A DNA stretch of 64,000 nucleotides, taken from NCBI GenBank assembly GCA_964006375.1, contig OZ023265.1, positions 7,751,660-7,815,659 of the forward strand, in the 5' to 3' direction. The notes under the pieces were generated by a model that saw only the letters and a program-made list of their open reading frames with translations, had not been told where the DNA came from and made no database searches. The position numbers were made by a program, and so were the translations under genes. Origin of the DNA: Tillus elongatus (Eukaryota > Arthropoda > Insecta > Coleoptera > Cleridae). Below, one piece after another: positions 36,040 through 49,511 of this stretch (positions are counted from its first letter, which is position 1; the number at the start of each line of letters is the position of its first letter).

Positions 36040-37912
36040 ACTCTTCCTCGGTTCCGTCGCCAAACCGCCTCGACCACGAAATAAAGGCCGTGACGGTCTT
36101 CAATTGGACGGTATTTACCTGATTCCTCTGCAGAGTCCTCGATCCGAACAATTCTGCTCGAAGACTCTCAAAAGCCTAACATTCACACAGGTTGTGATAG
36201 GACGTTTCTTCATCCTCGCCGCATTCCTGGCAAATGGAATCCCTCTCTACGCCTATCAATGTGAGGTGTCTTCTAAGGGCGCAGTGACCTGTCAGCACAT
36301 CAAGGATGCGGCGAAGCGTAGGTCGACTGCTACAGAGTATCCAGACAGCTCTATCTCTGTCCGGCCCCTCCACGAAGTCCCTCGCCTGCCTACAGCCACC
36401 AGCCGACCCCCGGTGCCTCTCCATTGCTTCCTTAGTCCACCTGCTTTAGGCAACAGAGACCGTCTTCCTACCTATGCCTATCGCAGGCTCCAGGCCACAG
36501 AACGGCTGTCGCAAATCAAGCCTTGCGAGATTATTCGCTGCCTCATTCCCTGCCACGCCACAGTGTCCCGGATCCCACACCAGTTGCGCCTCCTTTGTCC
36601 TGGCTAGTCCTTTGAGGACTCAGCGCACTCCTGAACTAGTGTTGACCTGATTCTGGCCGCGCAGATTGTCCGGAGGACCGCCTGGCTATCAGAGAATATG
36701 TACACACATTCTTCGGGGCTCCTCTTCACATCCTGTCTATTGGCCACAAACAGCATAGCGTACATCTCTGTTTCGAATGTTGTGGTATATGCGCCGAGAA
36801 CATAAGTCTCGCGCACCCCCAGGCGCTCGATGTATATTCCTGCCCCGGAGAATTGTTGATCCTCTAGCCGCGATCCGGTGGTGAAACAGACCAGGCTTGC
36901 GGGCTGGAATGCAACATCATTTTCCCTAGTCAACCTAATATCGTCCTCGGCATCCCGTACCTTGATGGCGGAAATCGGAATTTTCTTTTCCACCTCCCTG
37001 GCGACTCTTGCATGCCCTATTACTGCTCCCTCTCCGCACCAGTTTTCAGATGCGACGCCATAGCCTCCCTTCTGATACAGATGGGAAGCGGTGGCACCAT
37101 CAACAAGACCTCTAGCGCTGCTGTGGGTGTCGTCCTCATAGCGCCTGTGATACCTAGGGTTGTCTTTGGAGTTTAGTCAGCTTCCTGCTGGTAGCTTGGT
37201 TCACACCATACCACCAGTCCAACGCCCCATAGAGGATTCTTAGCCTGACGATCGCAGTGTAAATCCAATTAAGGATTAAGTCCACAGGTCCTCCCTATCA
37301 CTCGACGCAGCTGCCAGAGGGTCGCTACTTCCTTCCTCAGTACTCGTTCTATTTGCGACCCCCATGTTAGTTTGGAGTCCAGGACCACCCCCAGATATTA
37401 GACCTCCCGCACTAAAGCTAAGGATTTTCCAAACATCACGGGCGCCCTGAAGCCCTCTACATTCCTCTTCTTGGTGAATAGAATCATCTTCGTCTTCGCC
37501 GGGTTTACGGAGAGTCCCAGCTCACCACACCACCTTTCAGTTATGCTACAGGCAGCTTGCATGCACTCACAGACGACGCCGAGGAATTTGCCGGTGACTA
37601 GGACCAGCCCATAACCATAGATGAGGCTATAGGCAGCTGCCCCGAGGACAGCCGCCAGTCACCCCAACGTCCAGCCCCTGGCTCCTCAAGGTCAGCGAGA
37701 CTCTCCTGTCCTCCAGCATGCTCGCCACCCAGCTTATTAGGGACCTCGGCGTTCCCCTATCCTGTAGGACGGCACAGACCGTATCCGTCCTTGCCTTATC
37801 AAAGGCCCCCTCCACATCAAATAAGAACACAGCTAATGTGCTCTCCCCGTAGTGTAGGGCCCTTTCCATCTTCCATGTTATTTCTCTTTGATTTAGTACC
37901 CACGCTGCGTTC
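36040..37912 (-). mobile_element. LINE-C (R1/I-group non-LTR), 5' truncated
   Basis: Minus-strand order is an RT fragment (AVFLFDVEGAFDKARTDTVC with the FDxxGAFD motif, and GVTGGCPRGSCL), a connection region with many stops, an RNase H region, and a Cys-rich C-terminal region. The GC content is clearly higher than the flanks. The family is related to LINE-A and LINE-B but distinct in sequence. Confidence 0.85.
36176..36993 (-). pseudogene. LINE-C RNase H and zinc-knuckle region, broken
   Basis: 36604-36993 reads QFSGAGIYIERLGVRETYVL, FETEMYAMLFVANRQ (catalytic Glu) and YIFSDSQAVLRTIC (Asp). The first Asp site reads TTGS where TDGS is expected, a loss of a catalytic residue. Downstream 36176-36424 reads LTGHCALRRHLTLIGVERDS and CQECGEDEETSYHNLCEC, a C-x2-C-x8-H-x3-C knuckle. 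The two parts are separated by stops. Confidence 0.8.
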
Positions 37913-37984
37913 TACTATGGCCCAAGATTGAAGATTCTAGCTTAATGGAAAATAGAGATATCAATTTTGAAATATTCTTACGAA

Positions 37985-38060
37985 AATTCTCTACCAAATA
38001 ACGTACTTGCTGCATCCAGGAAATTTCAGAACTATCTACTGCTGCTGCATCCATGCGCTT
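37985..38060. repeat. Degraded AT-core element ends
   Basis: TACTTGCTGCATCCAGG and CTGCTGCTGCATCCATG are two decayed copies of the non-hairpin end, close together. Confidence 0.5.
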
Positions 38061-38261
38061 TTTAATGATAAAATGTTGTGGCTGGAAATGTCATACTGAT
38101 AAACAAGCTAACCTCAAATTCATTTTTGGGAAAATATTTTAAACAAGTGAAATGTGGTAACAATTTAAGCATAATTTGAAAATATTTGTTCGCAGCTTCA
38201 TCGCGGGATTCTCCTCCACCATCTGCATGCCTAAAATCACCCTATTGAATAAAAACTCTGG

Positions 38262-39215
<954 letters not shown>

Positions 39216-39800
39216 CGAAAAAAAGAACAATGTAAACAATAAACTTTTTTTGAGACCAACCCCCCAAGAAAGTTGTGAGACCTGCGGTGAATAGGGGTTC
39301 TGCGCGGAGTAAACAGGATTTTAAGGAAGTATAGCTGCAAAATGGGATAAAGGCAGCGTATAGAGTCCAACTAAGCTGGTTTTTTCGCACTTTCCGCTCA
39401 CATTTCCTTTTTATCTTCTTCCCCGCGCAGCACTCCTATTAGCTCCTGGTCCCGTAACTTTCTTGGAGGCTGTTTGCAACAAACTTTTCTTGTAGTATGT
39501 GCATCCAGAAAGAGTTCCAAGCATGTTTCTGATTTTTTTTTCTAAAAGTCCCCCTTGTGCCAAACTGCAAATTTACCGAAATTTCATTTTTATTTACAAA
39601 AGGAATCTACTTGCCAAATTATAAACGTGGCAGATATTTTTCGTTTTAGTCAACGCAATCAAACTAGTTTCTGCACACAAAATAACAAAAAATGTTTTTT
39701 AAAACAAATTTGTAGTTATTTTTTAAATTTAGTACACACGCTGCCTTTATATAGGTTTTAGTATGTATCAAAACTGAAGGTTCTAGTTTGCTGGGAAATT
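39216..39800. other. Spacer with AT-core-related fragment
   Basis: 39515-39760 is related to the palindromic segment at 50.2-50.3 kb (AAGCATGTTTCTGATTTTTT block) and to 49.9-50.1 kb. The remainder is unrecognised. Confidence 0.4.
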
Positions 39801-39804
39801 GAGT

Positions 39805-40359
39805 TATCACTATTCTGTAGGGCTTTTCTTCTTTCATTTGATATGTGTGGTAAATAATGTTATTCTCCTTCACGTATCTTACAAGTTTTCGGTAAGTATC
39901 TGGGGTGTTAGCTTTAAGTTTTATAGTATTATACCTAATAGCTTTGGTTGTGTACTGCTCTTCCTCTACAATATTTTGAAGTGAATAAATCATCTCTGGG
40001 TATTTGATGACGCCTTGAATATATATTGGGGGTGATTTGGGAATTCTTCCTACTACTGGCTGCGCATCTCTCAGATCGCTATCAGCTAACGTTGTTATGG
40101 GTGCAAATCTATTGCTAACTAAATCTGGAGATTTATCTGATGACCGACTTCCTTGTCTTTGTATTATTTTCCTTTAAATCTTGACTGAGCCTGCTGCCAT
40201 TCTTTTTTTGTCATTATTTATTTGGTTGCTGGAATTTGTGTCGACACTCATGATTCCTATGTCGCTGGTATTGCTGATTATAGTTTTAATATCTCTTCCT
40301 AGCTGATAATTTATTTGAATTAGCGGATCGGATGTATCCATATGACTGTTGTCTGTCAT
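39805..40359 (-). pseudogene. Jockey-type LINE ORF1 (Gag-like), truncated
   Basis: A minus-strand frame starts MTDNSHMDTSDPLIQINYQL and, after a gap without an initiating Met, continues KSPPIYIQGVIKYPEMIYSL, ANTPDTYRKLVRYVKENNII and YHTYQMKEEKPYRIVI. This is the conserved region that precedes the CCHC zinc knuckles in Jockey-clade ORF1 proteins, which bind element RNA. The knuckles themselves are lost where the sequence joins AT-core-related DNA near 39805. No ORF2 follows. Confidence 0.65.
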
Positions 40360-40504
40360 ACGCTGATTAAGTATGTAATTATTTTAGTTACTATAATAAA
40401 AGGTTTATTTATAAATATATTTATAAGTAAATATTGATATTTACTTCTCTAAATATTTTCCGTGAAAATATTTATCACTTAAAATATTATTATCGCAGTC
40501 ACTT

Positions 40505-40625
40505 TTAGTGAATTTTCGTAGAAAAAATTCACTAATAAGGAGATCCAGACTTTTGAATTTTGAAAAAATTTTTGCAAATGAGCGCGAACTAGGACCCCTA
40601 GAACCCATATCCGGTGTTAGTTTCA

Positions 40626-40715
<90 letters not shown>

Positions 40716-41045
40716 ATCACACCGATAACTCAAAAAATAATGGGCCGATTTTGATAAAATTTGGCATGTACCTTCCTTTAGTAAGTGGCTTGGATAAGTT
40801 CGTTAGTCAGAAAAATCGGACGAGGTTTTCCGGAAAAATTTTGAGTTTTCATTCGAAAAAAAATTTTTTCTCAAATAATAAAAAAGCTATGATAACCAAA
40901 TTTGGTAGGTAAGTTAACGATATAAAAAGTAAACTATACACAAAAATTTAGATTTGTATGTTGCAAGAAAAAAAAGTTATAATAAAATATTTGGTGCCAG
41001 ATCATTTCTATGAAAATTCATTACCATAACGCACTTGCTGCGTAT
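40505..41045 (+). mobile_element. AT-core element copy
   Basis: Clean hairpin end (TTTTAGTGAATTTTCG ... AAAAATTCACTAATAAGG), CCCCTAGAACCCATATCC, (TA)n about 40628-40700 then (TG)n to 40715, ATAACTCAAAAAATAATGGG, and the end CATAACGCACTTGCTGCGT. This is one of the best-preserved copies for defining both ends. Confidence 0.75.
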
Positions 41046-41414
41046 TCGCGTTTTTGATAACTTTACCGAAATCGCTAAACAATACGTCCACACCTGACCA
41101 CGGTTCTCACAAAACTCAGACTTGTTTATTAAGCCCCAAATCATACCTACCTTGAAAAAATTAATGATCTATTAAAATAATAGAAACTTGGGTTAGATAT
41201 GGAAATTCCAAAGTAAAAAACATTTAGGAAATTTTAATCGAAAAGTAAATGTAGATATTAAATTGTTAGAAAATAGTATCATTAAAATAAATCAAACTTA
41301 ATTAGGTAGGTACCAAACAAAATTATGCATTAGTATTCCCATCGTTTTCGAGTTACAAATTTAAAATTGCAACTAACACGACATTTACATCACTTTCACC
41401 TTCAGTTTGTCATT

Positions 41415-41553
41415 CACATGAGTTTTCAATTTCTGGAGGAGTACTGTCTTCGTGAGCACCAAGAGGCGTTGCTGATGATTCTATCAGATTTTTGTACCAC
41501 TCCAAAGTGGCATCCGCCTTCCAATTGTTACTGTTAGGATAATAATCTAAGGT
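41415..41553 (-). CDS. Candidate C-terminal exon, unidentified
   Basis: The minus strand reads DYYPNSNNWKADATLEWYKN then LIESSATPLGAHEDSTPPEI and ENSCE before a stop. It is preceded by an acceptor-like CCCACCTTAG. The composition looks coding. I do not recognise the family and found no upstream exon. It abuts the LINE-B insertion at 41.6 kb. Confidence 0.25.
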
Positions 41554-41700
41554 GGGACATTAATAGCTTTTTAAGCCATACAAATCGCCGGGATTTTATG
41601 GGATAATGCCCATCATGCTCCAACAGGGGTTAGATATACTGGCGGCGGTGCTTACCCTCATTATGAGGGCCAGCCTGGCTCTGGGGTACATTCCGAGGGC

Positions 41701-42580
41701 ATGGAGACTGGCCAGGGTTGTTTCATTCCTAAACCTGGGCGTCCAACAGACCAGGCAAAGTCCCTGAGGCCAATAAGTCTCATGTCCTTCTTGCTAAAAA
41801 CAGTGGAAAAACTGATCGACCGGCACATTAGGGGCGGTGTACTGGAAGCATATCCCCTACACTGCGCACAATATGCATACAGAGCAGGATTCTCAACAGA
41901 AACAGCACTGCACCAACTGGTGCTAAAACTGGAGAATACGCTGGAGAACAGGGAGGTGGCGCTGCGGGCATTCCTAGACATAGAGGGGGCCTTTAGCAAC
42001 ACCTCGTTCGGATCGGTTCTGGCAGCTGTCCGGGAGTGTGGAATAGACGAGACCTTCTGCAGGTAGATCGGTTCCATGCTCAGGGACAGGGCGGTGTTCA
42101 CCTCACTCGCGGGAGGGACTCTGCTGGCAGGGGTCGCGGCGGGGTGTCCGCAGAGGAGCGTTCTGTCTCCATTGCTCTAATGCCTAGTCGTGGACGGCCT
42201 GCTGTGGAGGCTCTCGGGAGGGGGTATGAGGTGCAGGGCTATGCAGACGACATTGTCATCATAGTCCGAGGAAAGGTCACACAGGCAGTGTGGGAGCGCA
42301 TGCAGACTGCACTGAAAGTGGTAGAAGGGTGGACGGTTGTTCAAGGTCTGGGGGTGAGCCCCGAGAAAGCAATCGTCGTGCCGTGACGAGGAGGAGGAAG
42401 TGCGACAGCCACAGAACTCTCACCCTATACGGTAGGAGCATTCCAATGGCCAGGGAGGTAAAATATCTTGTGCTCGTATTGGACTCTAAGCTAACCTGGA
42501 ATGGTCACATTGGAAAGATACTGCGCAAGGCAGTCATGGCCTTAGCCGTCAATAGGCGGCTATATGGAAAAACGTAAGGA
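41701..42580 (+). pseudogene. LINE-B reverse transcriptase, frameshifted
   Basis: RT blocks appear in order: RPISLMSFLLKTVEK, AYRAGFSTETALHQLVLKLE, RAFLDIEGAFSNTSFG (motif A, Asp), a stop where the paralogue at 62 kb has RWIGS, GYADDIVIIVRG (motif C, YADD) and VVQGLGVSPEKAIVVP. The catalytic Asp residues are retained, but at least three frame breaks intervene. Confidence 0.85.
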
Positions 42581-42945
42581 CTAAGACCCAATATGGCCCA
42601 CTGGCTGCACACAAGGGTGGTCAGACCATCGTTAACATACGCGGCACTGGTGTGGTGGCCTAAGGTGACACAGTCCAGTGCCAAACAAAAACTAGGCAAG
42701 ATCCAAAGGATGGCTTGCCTAAGCATCACAGGGGCCATGTCTTCAACCCCAACAACCGCCATGGAGGTTTTGCTGGATCTGCCCCCCCTACACTTAGTTA
42801 TTGTGGGCGAGGCACGGCTAGGACTATACAGACTAGTCTGCAATGATAGACTCAAGATCAACCCAGGCTTCAGGGGCCATTGCAAAATCCAGGAGATCGT
42901 AAAGGAGCCCATGCTTGAAATGAGTCAGACTTCGCGAGCCCGCAA

Positions 42946-43752
42946 ATGTGCAGGGAAAACAACTTCACAGTGGAAAGGGTACGTCATAGTATTTCCCTTG
43001 GAGCCCATGCAACGGTGTTTCAGGCTGAAATGTACGCCATCCTGCACTGTGTGCGGGAAAACAAGAGGAGGGGTTACACCAACAAGCGGATCCTCATAGT
43101 CACAGACAGCCAGGCAGCCCTTAAGGCACTAAGTAGCACACGGGTAAATTCCTGGCTGGCGAGTGAGTGCCGAGACGAGACGAGCGACCTGGCTGGGAAG
43201 AATGAGGCCACCCTCATCTGGGTGCCGGGTAACTCGGGGGTCAAAGGCAATGAAGAAGCTGACAGTCTCGCTAAGAGAGGGCCAGAAAAACCATTTATGG
43301 GACCAAAACCTGCTCTGGGCGTGACAAAGAGCACTGCCAGGGGAGCCATTAAGTCCTGGGTCAGAAACCAATACAAGGTGTACTGGGCGGACTGTCGAGG
43401 GCTCAGACATGGGAAGTCAATAATTGACGGACCCAGTTCAAAGAGAGCTGTTGAGCTGCTAAATCTTAGCAGAGGAAAGCTCAGAAACACAACAGGTCTC
43501 TTGACGGGACACATGGCCGTCAAGAAACACCTGCATAAAATGGGGCGGTTCGAAGGGGACCTCGCATGCAGACTCTGGGGCGAGGGGGAGGAATCAGCCC
43601 CGCACATCCTGTGCGAATGTAAAGTTCTGGACCGCAAAAGACAACTGATCTACGGTCAGTTTAGAGCGGAGACAGAGCAATATAAAACTTCACCCTACCA
43701 ATCGCTGTGCAGACTAGTTCAAGGCACAGTGATTTTGGAATGGGTGGAGTAA
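42946..43752 (+). pseudogene. LINE-B RNase H plus zinc knuckle
   Basis: This is one open frame of 268 codons. It includes FQAEMYAILHCVRENK (catalytic Glu), VTDSQAALKALSS (Asp), LIWVPGNSGVKGNEEADSLA (Asp; His is replaced by Asn in the usual PGHSG), then GHMAVKKHLHKMGRFEGDLA and CRLWGEGEESAPHILCEC. In the knuckle the second Cys (CRLC in other copies) is Trp. The N-terminal part with the first Asp is lost by a deletion near 42940. Confidence 0.8.
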
Positions 43753-43865
43753 GACTAAGGGTATGCACAATCAACTAAAGGTTGCAGTGCTATCGGGGCA
43801 GCAGGGCTGCGGACGAGCCCTGAGGGAAAAAAGGTAAGTTTATATCTATAAACAATAAAAAATTT

Positions 43866-44690
43866 CTAAAAAAAAATGTTCCTCATCATCTGACCTGACC
43901 TGATCCTAAGATGTTTAAGAAATTGTTATTGCTACGAATTTTCGGCCCCTTCAAAATTCTCATATCCACTTAATTTTTGTTCTTTGGAAATGATTTAGTG
44001 GTTTTTACTGGCGTCGATGATTTTCTTGTAATCGTAATAATAGAGCGACCTTAATTGAAATTTAAAAAAATATGAAATCAAACTGTTAAGCTAAATAAAT
44101 AGACAAGCTTATATTAAGACGTGTTAGAGAAGTACTAGCGCAACTTGTGTAGTCCTTTGTCCAGACAGACCTTTAAACCACACACTAGTGTTTATTTATC
44201 ATCTTAATAATTTCACAGGTGACACAAAATCAATACCGGGGTGTAACAAATGAATCCGTACATTACGGCGACAAGAATTCAATTTGTTAACGGCGCTGGA
44301 AAGGGACAGATACAGTTGGCGGCTTGTCGCTGGTGAAATTCCAACAACGTATGTTATTAGGATCGAGACATTTATGAATTCTACATTTACCAGAAAGGGG
44401 TAACGCCAGGAGATATAATCGTGTAATGAGCAGACGGTGGCATTTTGCAGACGCTTACACAAACCGGATCATTTAATTTCATTAATCCTTTAATTTATCA
44501 TCATCAGAGACGTAATGGCACATTTTCTGGAATACCCTTGTACATTTATCTTTGTATAATGTCGCATCTATACATCATTAATTACTTTTCATAGAGACAT
44601 TATGGTTACGGATTTTGAGGGCGATTTGTACAATTTTATTGTCACATCGGCCAAAATCAACACCACCACCACCACCACGATTACTACTAC
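43866..44690. other. Spacer, nothing recognised
   Basis: No gene or named repeat was identified. A short CACCACCAC/TACTACTAC run lies near 44660-44690. Confidence 0.35.
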
Positions 44691-44814
44691 TGCTGATCAG
44701 GGTTGCCAGGTTTTAAAACTAAATATCGGGGTTTTGCTAAACGAGATCCTCCAAAATTGCGAACTTTCCATCCATGAAAAATTGCCCAAAACCGCGCAAG
44801 TTCTCTAGAAACTG

Positions 44815-45130
44815 TAATCCCGACTTTTAAATTGTATGTATTAAAATTTATCATACCGATAAACCAAAAAATAAAGGGCCGATTTTGAATAAATTTTGTG
44901 AATACCTTCCTTTGCAAGTGGCTTGGATAAGTTCGATAGCCAGAAAAATCTGCCCAGTCCAAATAGATTAAACTTTGTTTTGTTTTAATTAGACAGCCGG
45001 ATACCCCGTCCGTGCCAGTTCTGAGCTGATTTTTATCTTTTTCTAATTTCGACCAGGTTAATTATAATGCATGTAAGAAAAGAAATTCGAGATGCAGCAA
45101 GTGCGTTATGGTAGCGACTTTAAAATCTGC
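44815..45130 (+). mobile_element. AT-core element copy lacking the TA core
   Basis: CCCGACTTTTAAATT is followed by only TGTATGTATT where other copies carry long (TA)n. Then come ATACCGATAAACCAAAAAATAA, the AGACAGCCGGATACC variant tail and the GATGCAGCAAGTGCGTTATG end. It shows what the element looks like without an expanded microsatellite. Confidence 0.6.
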
Positions 45131-45239
45131 TTAGTCCAAATAGATTAAACAATTAAACAATTCATTGGAATAACAACAATCTGATCAGATGACGGTAAAG
45201 TGAAAGGAGACTGAAAAAAAAATTCATAAGAAATGAAGT

Positions 45240-45318
45240 CACTAACTAGGATTGGAACTCGTCATGTAGAACTCGACTATCGGATGTACAGGGCTTAGCT
45301 CACTAAGATACGCTCGAG
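45240..45318 (-). repeat. tRNA-like sequence (SINE head or tRNA pseudogene)
   Basis: On the minus strand an A-box-like TATCTTAGTGAGCTAAGC precedes a B-box-like AGTTCCAATCC at tRNA spacing. The acceptor stem is imperfect, so it is not annotated as a functional tRNA. Confidence 0.4.
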
Positions 45319-45574
45319 ATGGCAGACTAGGGTGTATACCCAGTAGTATCTTAATTGTATACCGTCTTTTCTATTTACACCAAACAATTTTTATTTACAA
45401 AGGATTTTTTGCTCATATTTGAACGAAATGAAGGAAAATAACGACTCAGGCACATATCTAGTAGCTTGTTAGTCATTTCGTGTTGTATGGTTTACTCACG
45501 TTCGTACTCCTACCATAATTATCAATTTTGATGTTTTAACTTTGTGTCATCAGATTTAATTAATTAAAAATTAA

Positions 45575-45838
45575 TTTACCTTTAACTTTTTTGTCTTTTA
45601 ACATAAAGACCTGAATTGGTGCACAATATACTCTTTATGACAAAAACCCGCGCAACAAATTTGGTTGCCTTTACTTTGTTATTTTACGAGATATAAGCTT
45701 TTCTCGAAAGGGAACACAAAATATTCCGGGAAAATTTGGGCCGATTTTTCTGGCTAACAAACTTATCCAAGCCACTTACAAAAGGGGGTATGTACCAAAT
45801 TTGATTAACATCTGCCCATTATTTTTTGAGTTATCGCT

Positions 45839-45923
<85 letters not shown>

Positions 45924-45999
45924 ATTATTATTATTATTATTTATTCATTGATAAAAATTATACAGTATGCCTATACAATAAGTCTGAGACTTGTGATGT

Positions 46000-46096
<97 letters not shown>

Positions 46097-46228
46097 ACAG
46101 ATAAAATGGCTGACCCCGGATATGGGTTCTAGGAGGCCTAATTCGCGCACATTTGAAGACATTTTTTCAAAATTCAACGATCGCGGTCTCCTCATTAGTG
46201 AATTTTTTTAAAGAAAATTCACTAAAAC
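45575..46228 (-). mobile_element. AT-core element with two TA tracts
   Basis: The interior block (AACTTTTTTGTCTTTTAACA) leads to TTTTTTGAGTTATCGCTGTG, (TA)n 45841-45919, (TTA)n to about 45941, a 60-bp interruption, a second (TA)n 46003-46094, the GACCCCGGATATGGGTTC block and a clean hairpin end to 46228. The interruption between the two TA tracts is not part of other copies. Confidence 0.65.
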
Positions 46229-47605
46229 TGTTGTTGTGCTTTACTTTTGTTCATCATTGAAATAGATTTCCTAATCAAGTTTTCTCAAGCTCACCAACTC
46301 TAAAATTATAGAGATATCGATATACCGTATGAATAACAACTATAGGTTTAAAGCACCAGAATTTTGCACCGAAGGTCTGAAAAATATAAGTTTTGGTAAA
46401 GTATCCGCTTTAATCAGCCTTTTATTTTCTCAAATCTTAACATTGTTGTCTTTAACTAGTTGAGTAACCATAGAAACATCAGAAGAAGCCGCTACAAAAT
46501 ATTTGTTTAAAAGTGTACAATATTGATATAAATTCAAAATTTTCACCTCAATAATTGGCTATTTTTTTTGAGGTAATTAAGGTGGGTGCTTCAGATTGGA
46601 CATATATAAAACCAACTTGATGTCATACGTTTTGAATTCTGACTATTTAGTAATAAAATTTCTTAAAAACAAAACGCGAAAACCATGAAAAGTGAATACG
46701 TTCAATAAAATAAGGTACTAAAGCATTACAAGAGGATATTTATATCGGTCATGTGAAGCGAGATATACTGCAAAACTTCAAATTTCATAATGTGGTTTTC
46801 CACAGTATTGAGCGCATTGAGCACATAAGGTTTCTACCATATTAGCAAACATTTCTAACTCTTTCAAAAATAAATACTCAATAACTGACTGAAACTCTTT
46901 TCTTCAAAGTCTAGCTTGCTCTCAGACATGACGTTTTTAAAAGTTTACAGTTCTGCCACTAATCAACTTTTAGATGTTAAGCTTTGACAGCTTCTTTATA
47001 AAACATATATAAATACCGTCGTATCACAGCAAAATGAACAACAATTTAAAAGTTTTGTGTATCTCAAATTCCTTTTCGTTATTATTTCAATGACATTAAA
47101 ACAATAACAGATGAATGACACAATTTACTGTCAGTTTCACAAAACAACCCCTAGAGTAGATTAATCTGTTGACGGGGAAGTTGCTGATCTTTTTAGTGCC
47201 TTAGAAACTGAAATTTAATTTGCAAGTATAAAACATTCAGTCGTAGCGCAGTTGGATAAGGTGAAGACAATTCGACCAAATTACACTTTCTCTAACAAGA
47301 AGTTTCTGTAGCTTCAAATGACAATTCCGACTTCACTCACCTTACAGATGAAAAAGCAAGAACTGAGAGACACAATTAATTACACGCTCAGAATTAGGAG
47401 AAGGTTTTGAAGAAGATGTTGTTTTGTATTTCTGCTGCTTAAAATTGAACGTTCTGGGAACACGAAATGTTATTAGGGATAATGCGACAGAAGATTTCTA
47501 TCGCTTTAAAAAACACTTGATTAAATCACTGTAGTGGCTTATACAGTGTGTGCCAAATGAAACTTTTCAACTGGAAAACATCGGAACTAAAAATATATAT
47601 ATAAA
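46229..47605. other. AT-rich spacer, nothing recognised
   Basis: No gene or named repeat was recognised. A weak tRNA A-box-like stretch (GTAGCGCAGTTGGATAAG) at 47243-47260 lacks a proper B box. Confidence 0.35.
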
Positions 47606-47610
47606 AAAAG

Positions 47611-48370
47611 TCTAGACGCAGCAAGTGCGTTATGGAAGTGAATTTTCATTAAAATGTTTTTAATAGGAAACGCGAGCAGGCATCAATTTGATTACCGGTA
47701 TGGCCTATGTAGTAGAAACAATGTACTATATTTTATCAAATTTAGTTATTGTTTGAAAATGTACAAGAATTTTCCGAAAAGAAACTAACCAAAAAACCTT
47801 ACGTTAATAGCAAATTAAGTTATTGAGATTTGAAGGGTTTAATGAAAATTCGCTACCAAAACGTACTTACTGCGTCCAGATTTTTTTCTTACAAACTTGC
47901 ATCGTATTTCGATAAAAAAATGTAAAAATGCATTAACGAATTTGTTCTACAAAAATTAGCTAAAAATTATAGACCGTTAAACTTAACTAAACCTACAGCG
48001 AAAGCATAAACTTAACTAAACAGACAGCCAAAGCATCAGAGAAAGGGTCTATTTGAAATGAATTTTCTGTAAACTTTTTAGTAAAATGAAGGGCAATGAC
48101 GGTTCGCTGAACACTCTTCTTGCAACATTTCCTTTTCACAATTCGTATTTGTTTCACGTTCTTTGCCTAAACATTGCTAATTTTGACGTTTCAAATCGCG
48201 ACTTTGACGTTTTGAGGAAAACTCCATTTTTTTCTTTAACTGCCCATAACTTTTTTGTCTTCAAACATAGAAACCTAAATTTTGGTACAGGGTTCACGCT
48301 TTAGTATACCAACACGCGTACCAAATTTGGTTGCCTCCACTTTGTTACTTTCGGAGACAAAACTTTTTAA
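47611..48370 (-). mobile_element. AT-core element copy, truncated before the TA core
   Basis: Plus-strand start CTAGACGCAGCAAGTGCGTT, an internal second end at about 47850-47880, and the interior block with GACGTTTCAAATCGCGACTT. It is cut off around 48370 before the GAGTTATC block and microsatellite. Confidence 0.6.
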
Positions 48371-48387
48371 GAAAATTCATTAAAAAG

Positions 48388-48449
48388 CCGAGACACCTCT
48401 ACTTTGTTCTCGAGGGGGACACCTGCTGGGATAAGTTTTGGTGTCTCGG
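48388..48449. repeat. Short hairpin CCGAGACACC/GGTGTCTCGG
   Basis: A perfect 10-bp inverted repeat separated by about 42 bp, in the small GC-richer gap between two AT-core copies. Its role is unknown. Confidence 0.5.
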
Positions 48450-48562
48450 AACCTACCCTTCAGGCAGTGGCATAAAGTACTCTTCAATTTTAAACGGCAC
48501 CCTATGTTGAGTGACACCTGATTATAAAGCCTTCTCTATTCTCTTCACAACATACGTATTTA

Positions 48563-48935
<373 letters not shown>

Positions 48936-49505
48936 TTTAGACAAAAAAATGCGAAAAACTGTTTGAAAACGCAATATCTGTTAAATTGCTATAAGTATGA
49001 AACTAAAACTTTACACGCATGTAGATATCGTATAAGTGGTCCCCTTTTCTGGATTTAAATTTAATCGGTTCAGTAAATTTTAAGTTATAATCAAATAAAA
49101 AATAAATAGTTTATGATATAACCTTAAATTACCGCTGAATGGGTGCCTATAATGTTAGACAAGGTTAGACAGATATATCAGGATTACGCTGCTATTGCAA
49201 AGAAATGCTCCAAATGAAACTTAAAACGAACAGGCTACAAAAATATGTCACAATAAACAATCAGCGGGCTTGCCATTTTCCAAAACTCTCAAGATAAACA
49301 ACTCAAGATTTCAGAGAAATATATAGTAATAAATAAAATTTTTAATGAAAGTGATTATATTTGTTGAAAGTCAATCTAGAACTACGTTTTATTATCTGTA
49401 AATATTAAGCTTCCCATTCTTCATGGTATTTAAAAGCCATCTCGCTCTCCCGGATAAATCTGACAACACCAATTACCCATTTGTCATTTGTTATTTTGCC
49501 AACTG
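48936..49505. other. AT-rich spacer, nothing recognised
   Basis: No gene or named repeat was recognised. Confidence 0.35.
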
Positions 49506-49511
49506 ACAGCA

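Larger units (their letters stand above)
41600..43865 (+). mobile_element. LINE-B, longest copy (RT to 3' end)
   Basis: A non-LTR element starting within the RT domain (SLRPISLMSFLLKTVEKLID) and running through RNase H, the zinc knuckle and a 3' UTR with AACAATAAAAAATTTC. The endonuclease is missing (5' truncation). Just after the A-rich tail lies CTGACCTGACCTGATCC. Frameshifts and stops (for example at 42064 and 42384) show it is dead. The strong GC rise against the flanks marks its limits. Confidence 0.9.

Noticed and set aside
41460..41490. CTGATGATTCTATCAG as a hammerhead start
   Set aside because: No GAAA with paired stem II or cleavage-site helix follows.
43074..43637. 187-codon minus-strand frame opposite LINE-B RNase H
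   Set aside because: It is an antisense shadow of a GC-rich coding region, and the plus strand carries the conserved motifs.
47237..47290. tRNA-like A box (GTAGCGCAGTTGGATAAG) on the plus strand
   Set aside because: No proper B box or acceptor stem follows at tRNA spacing.
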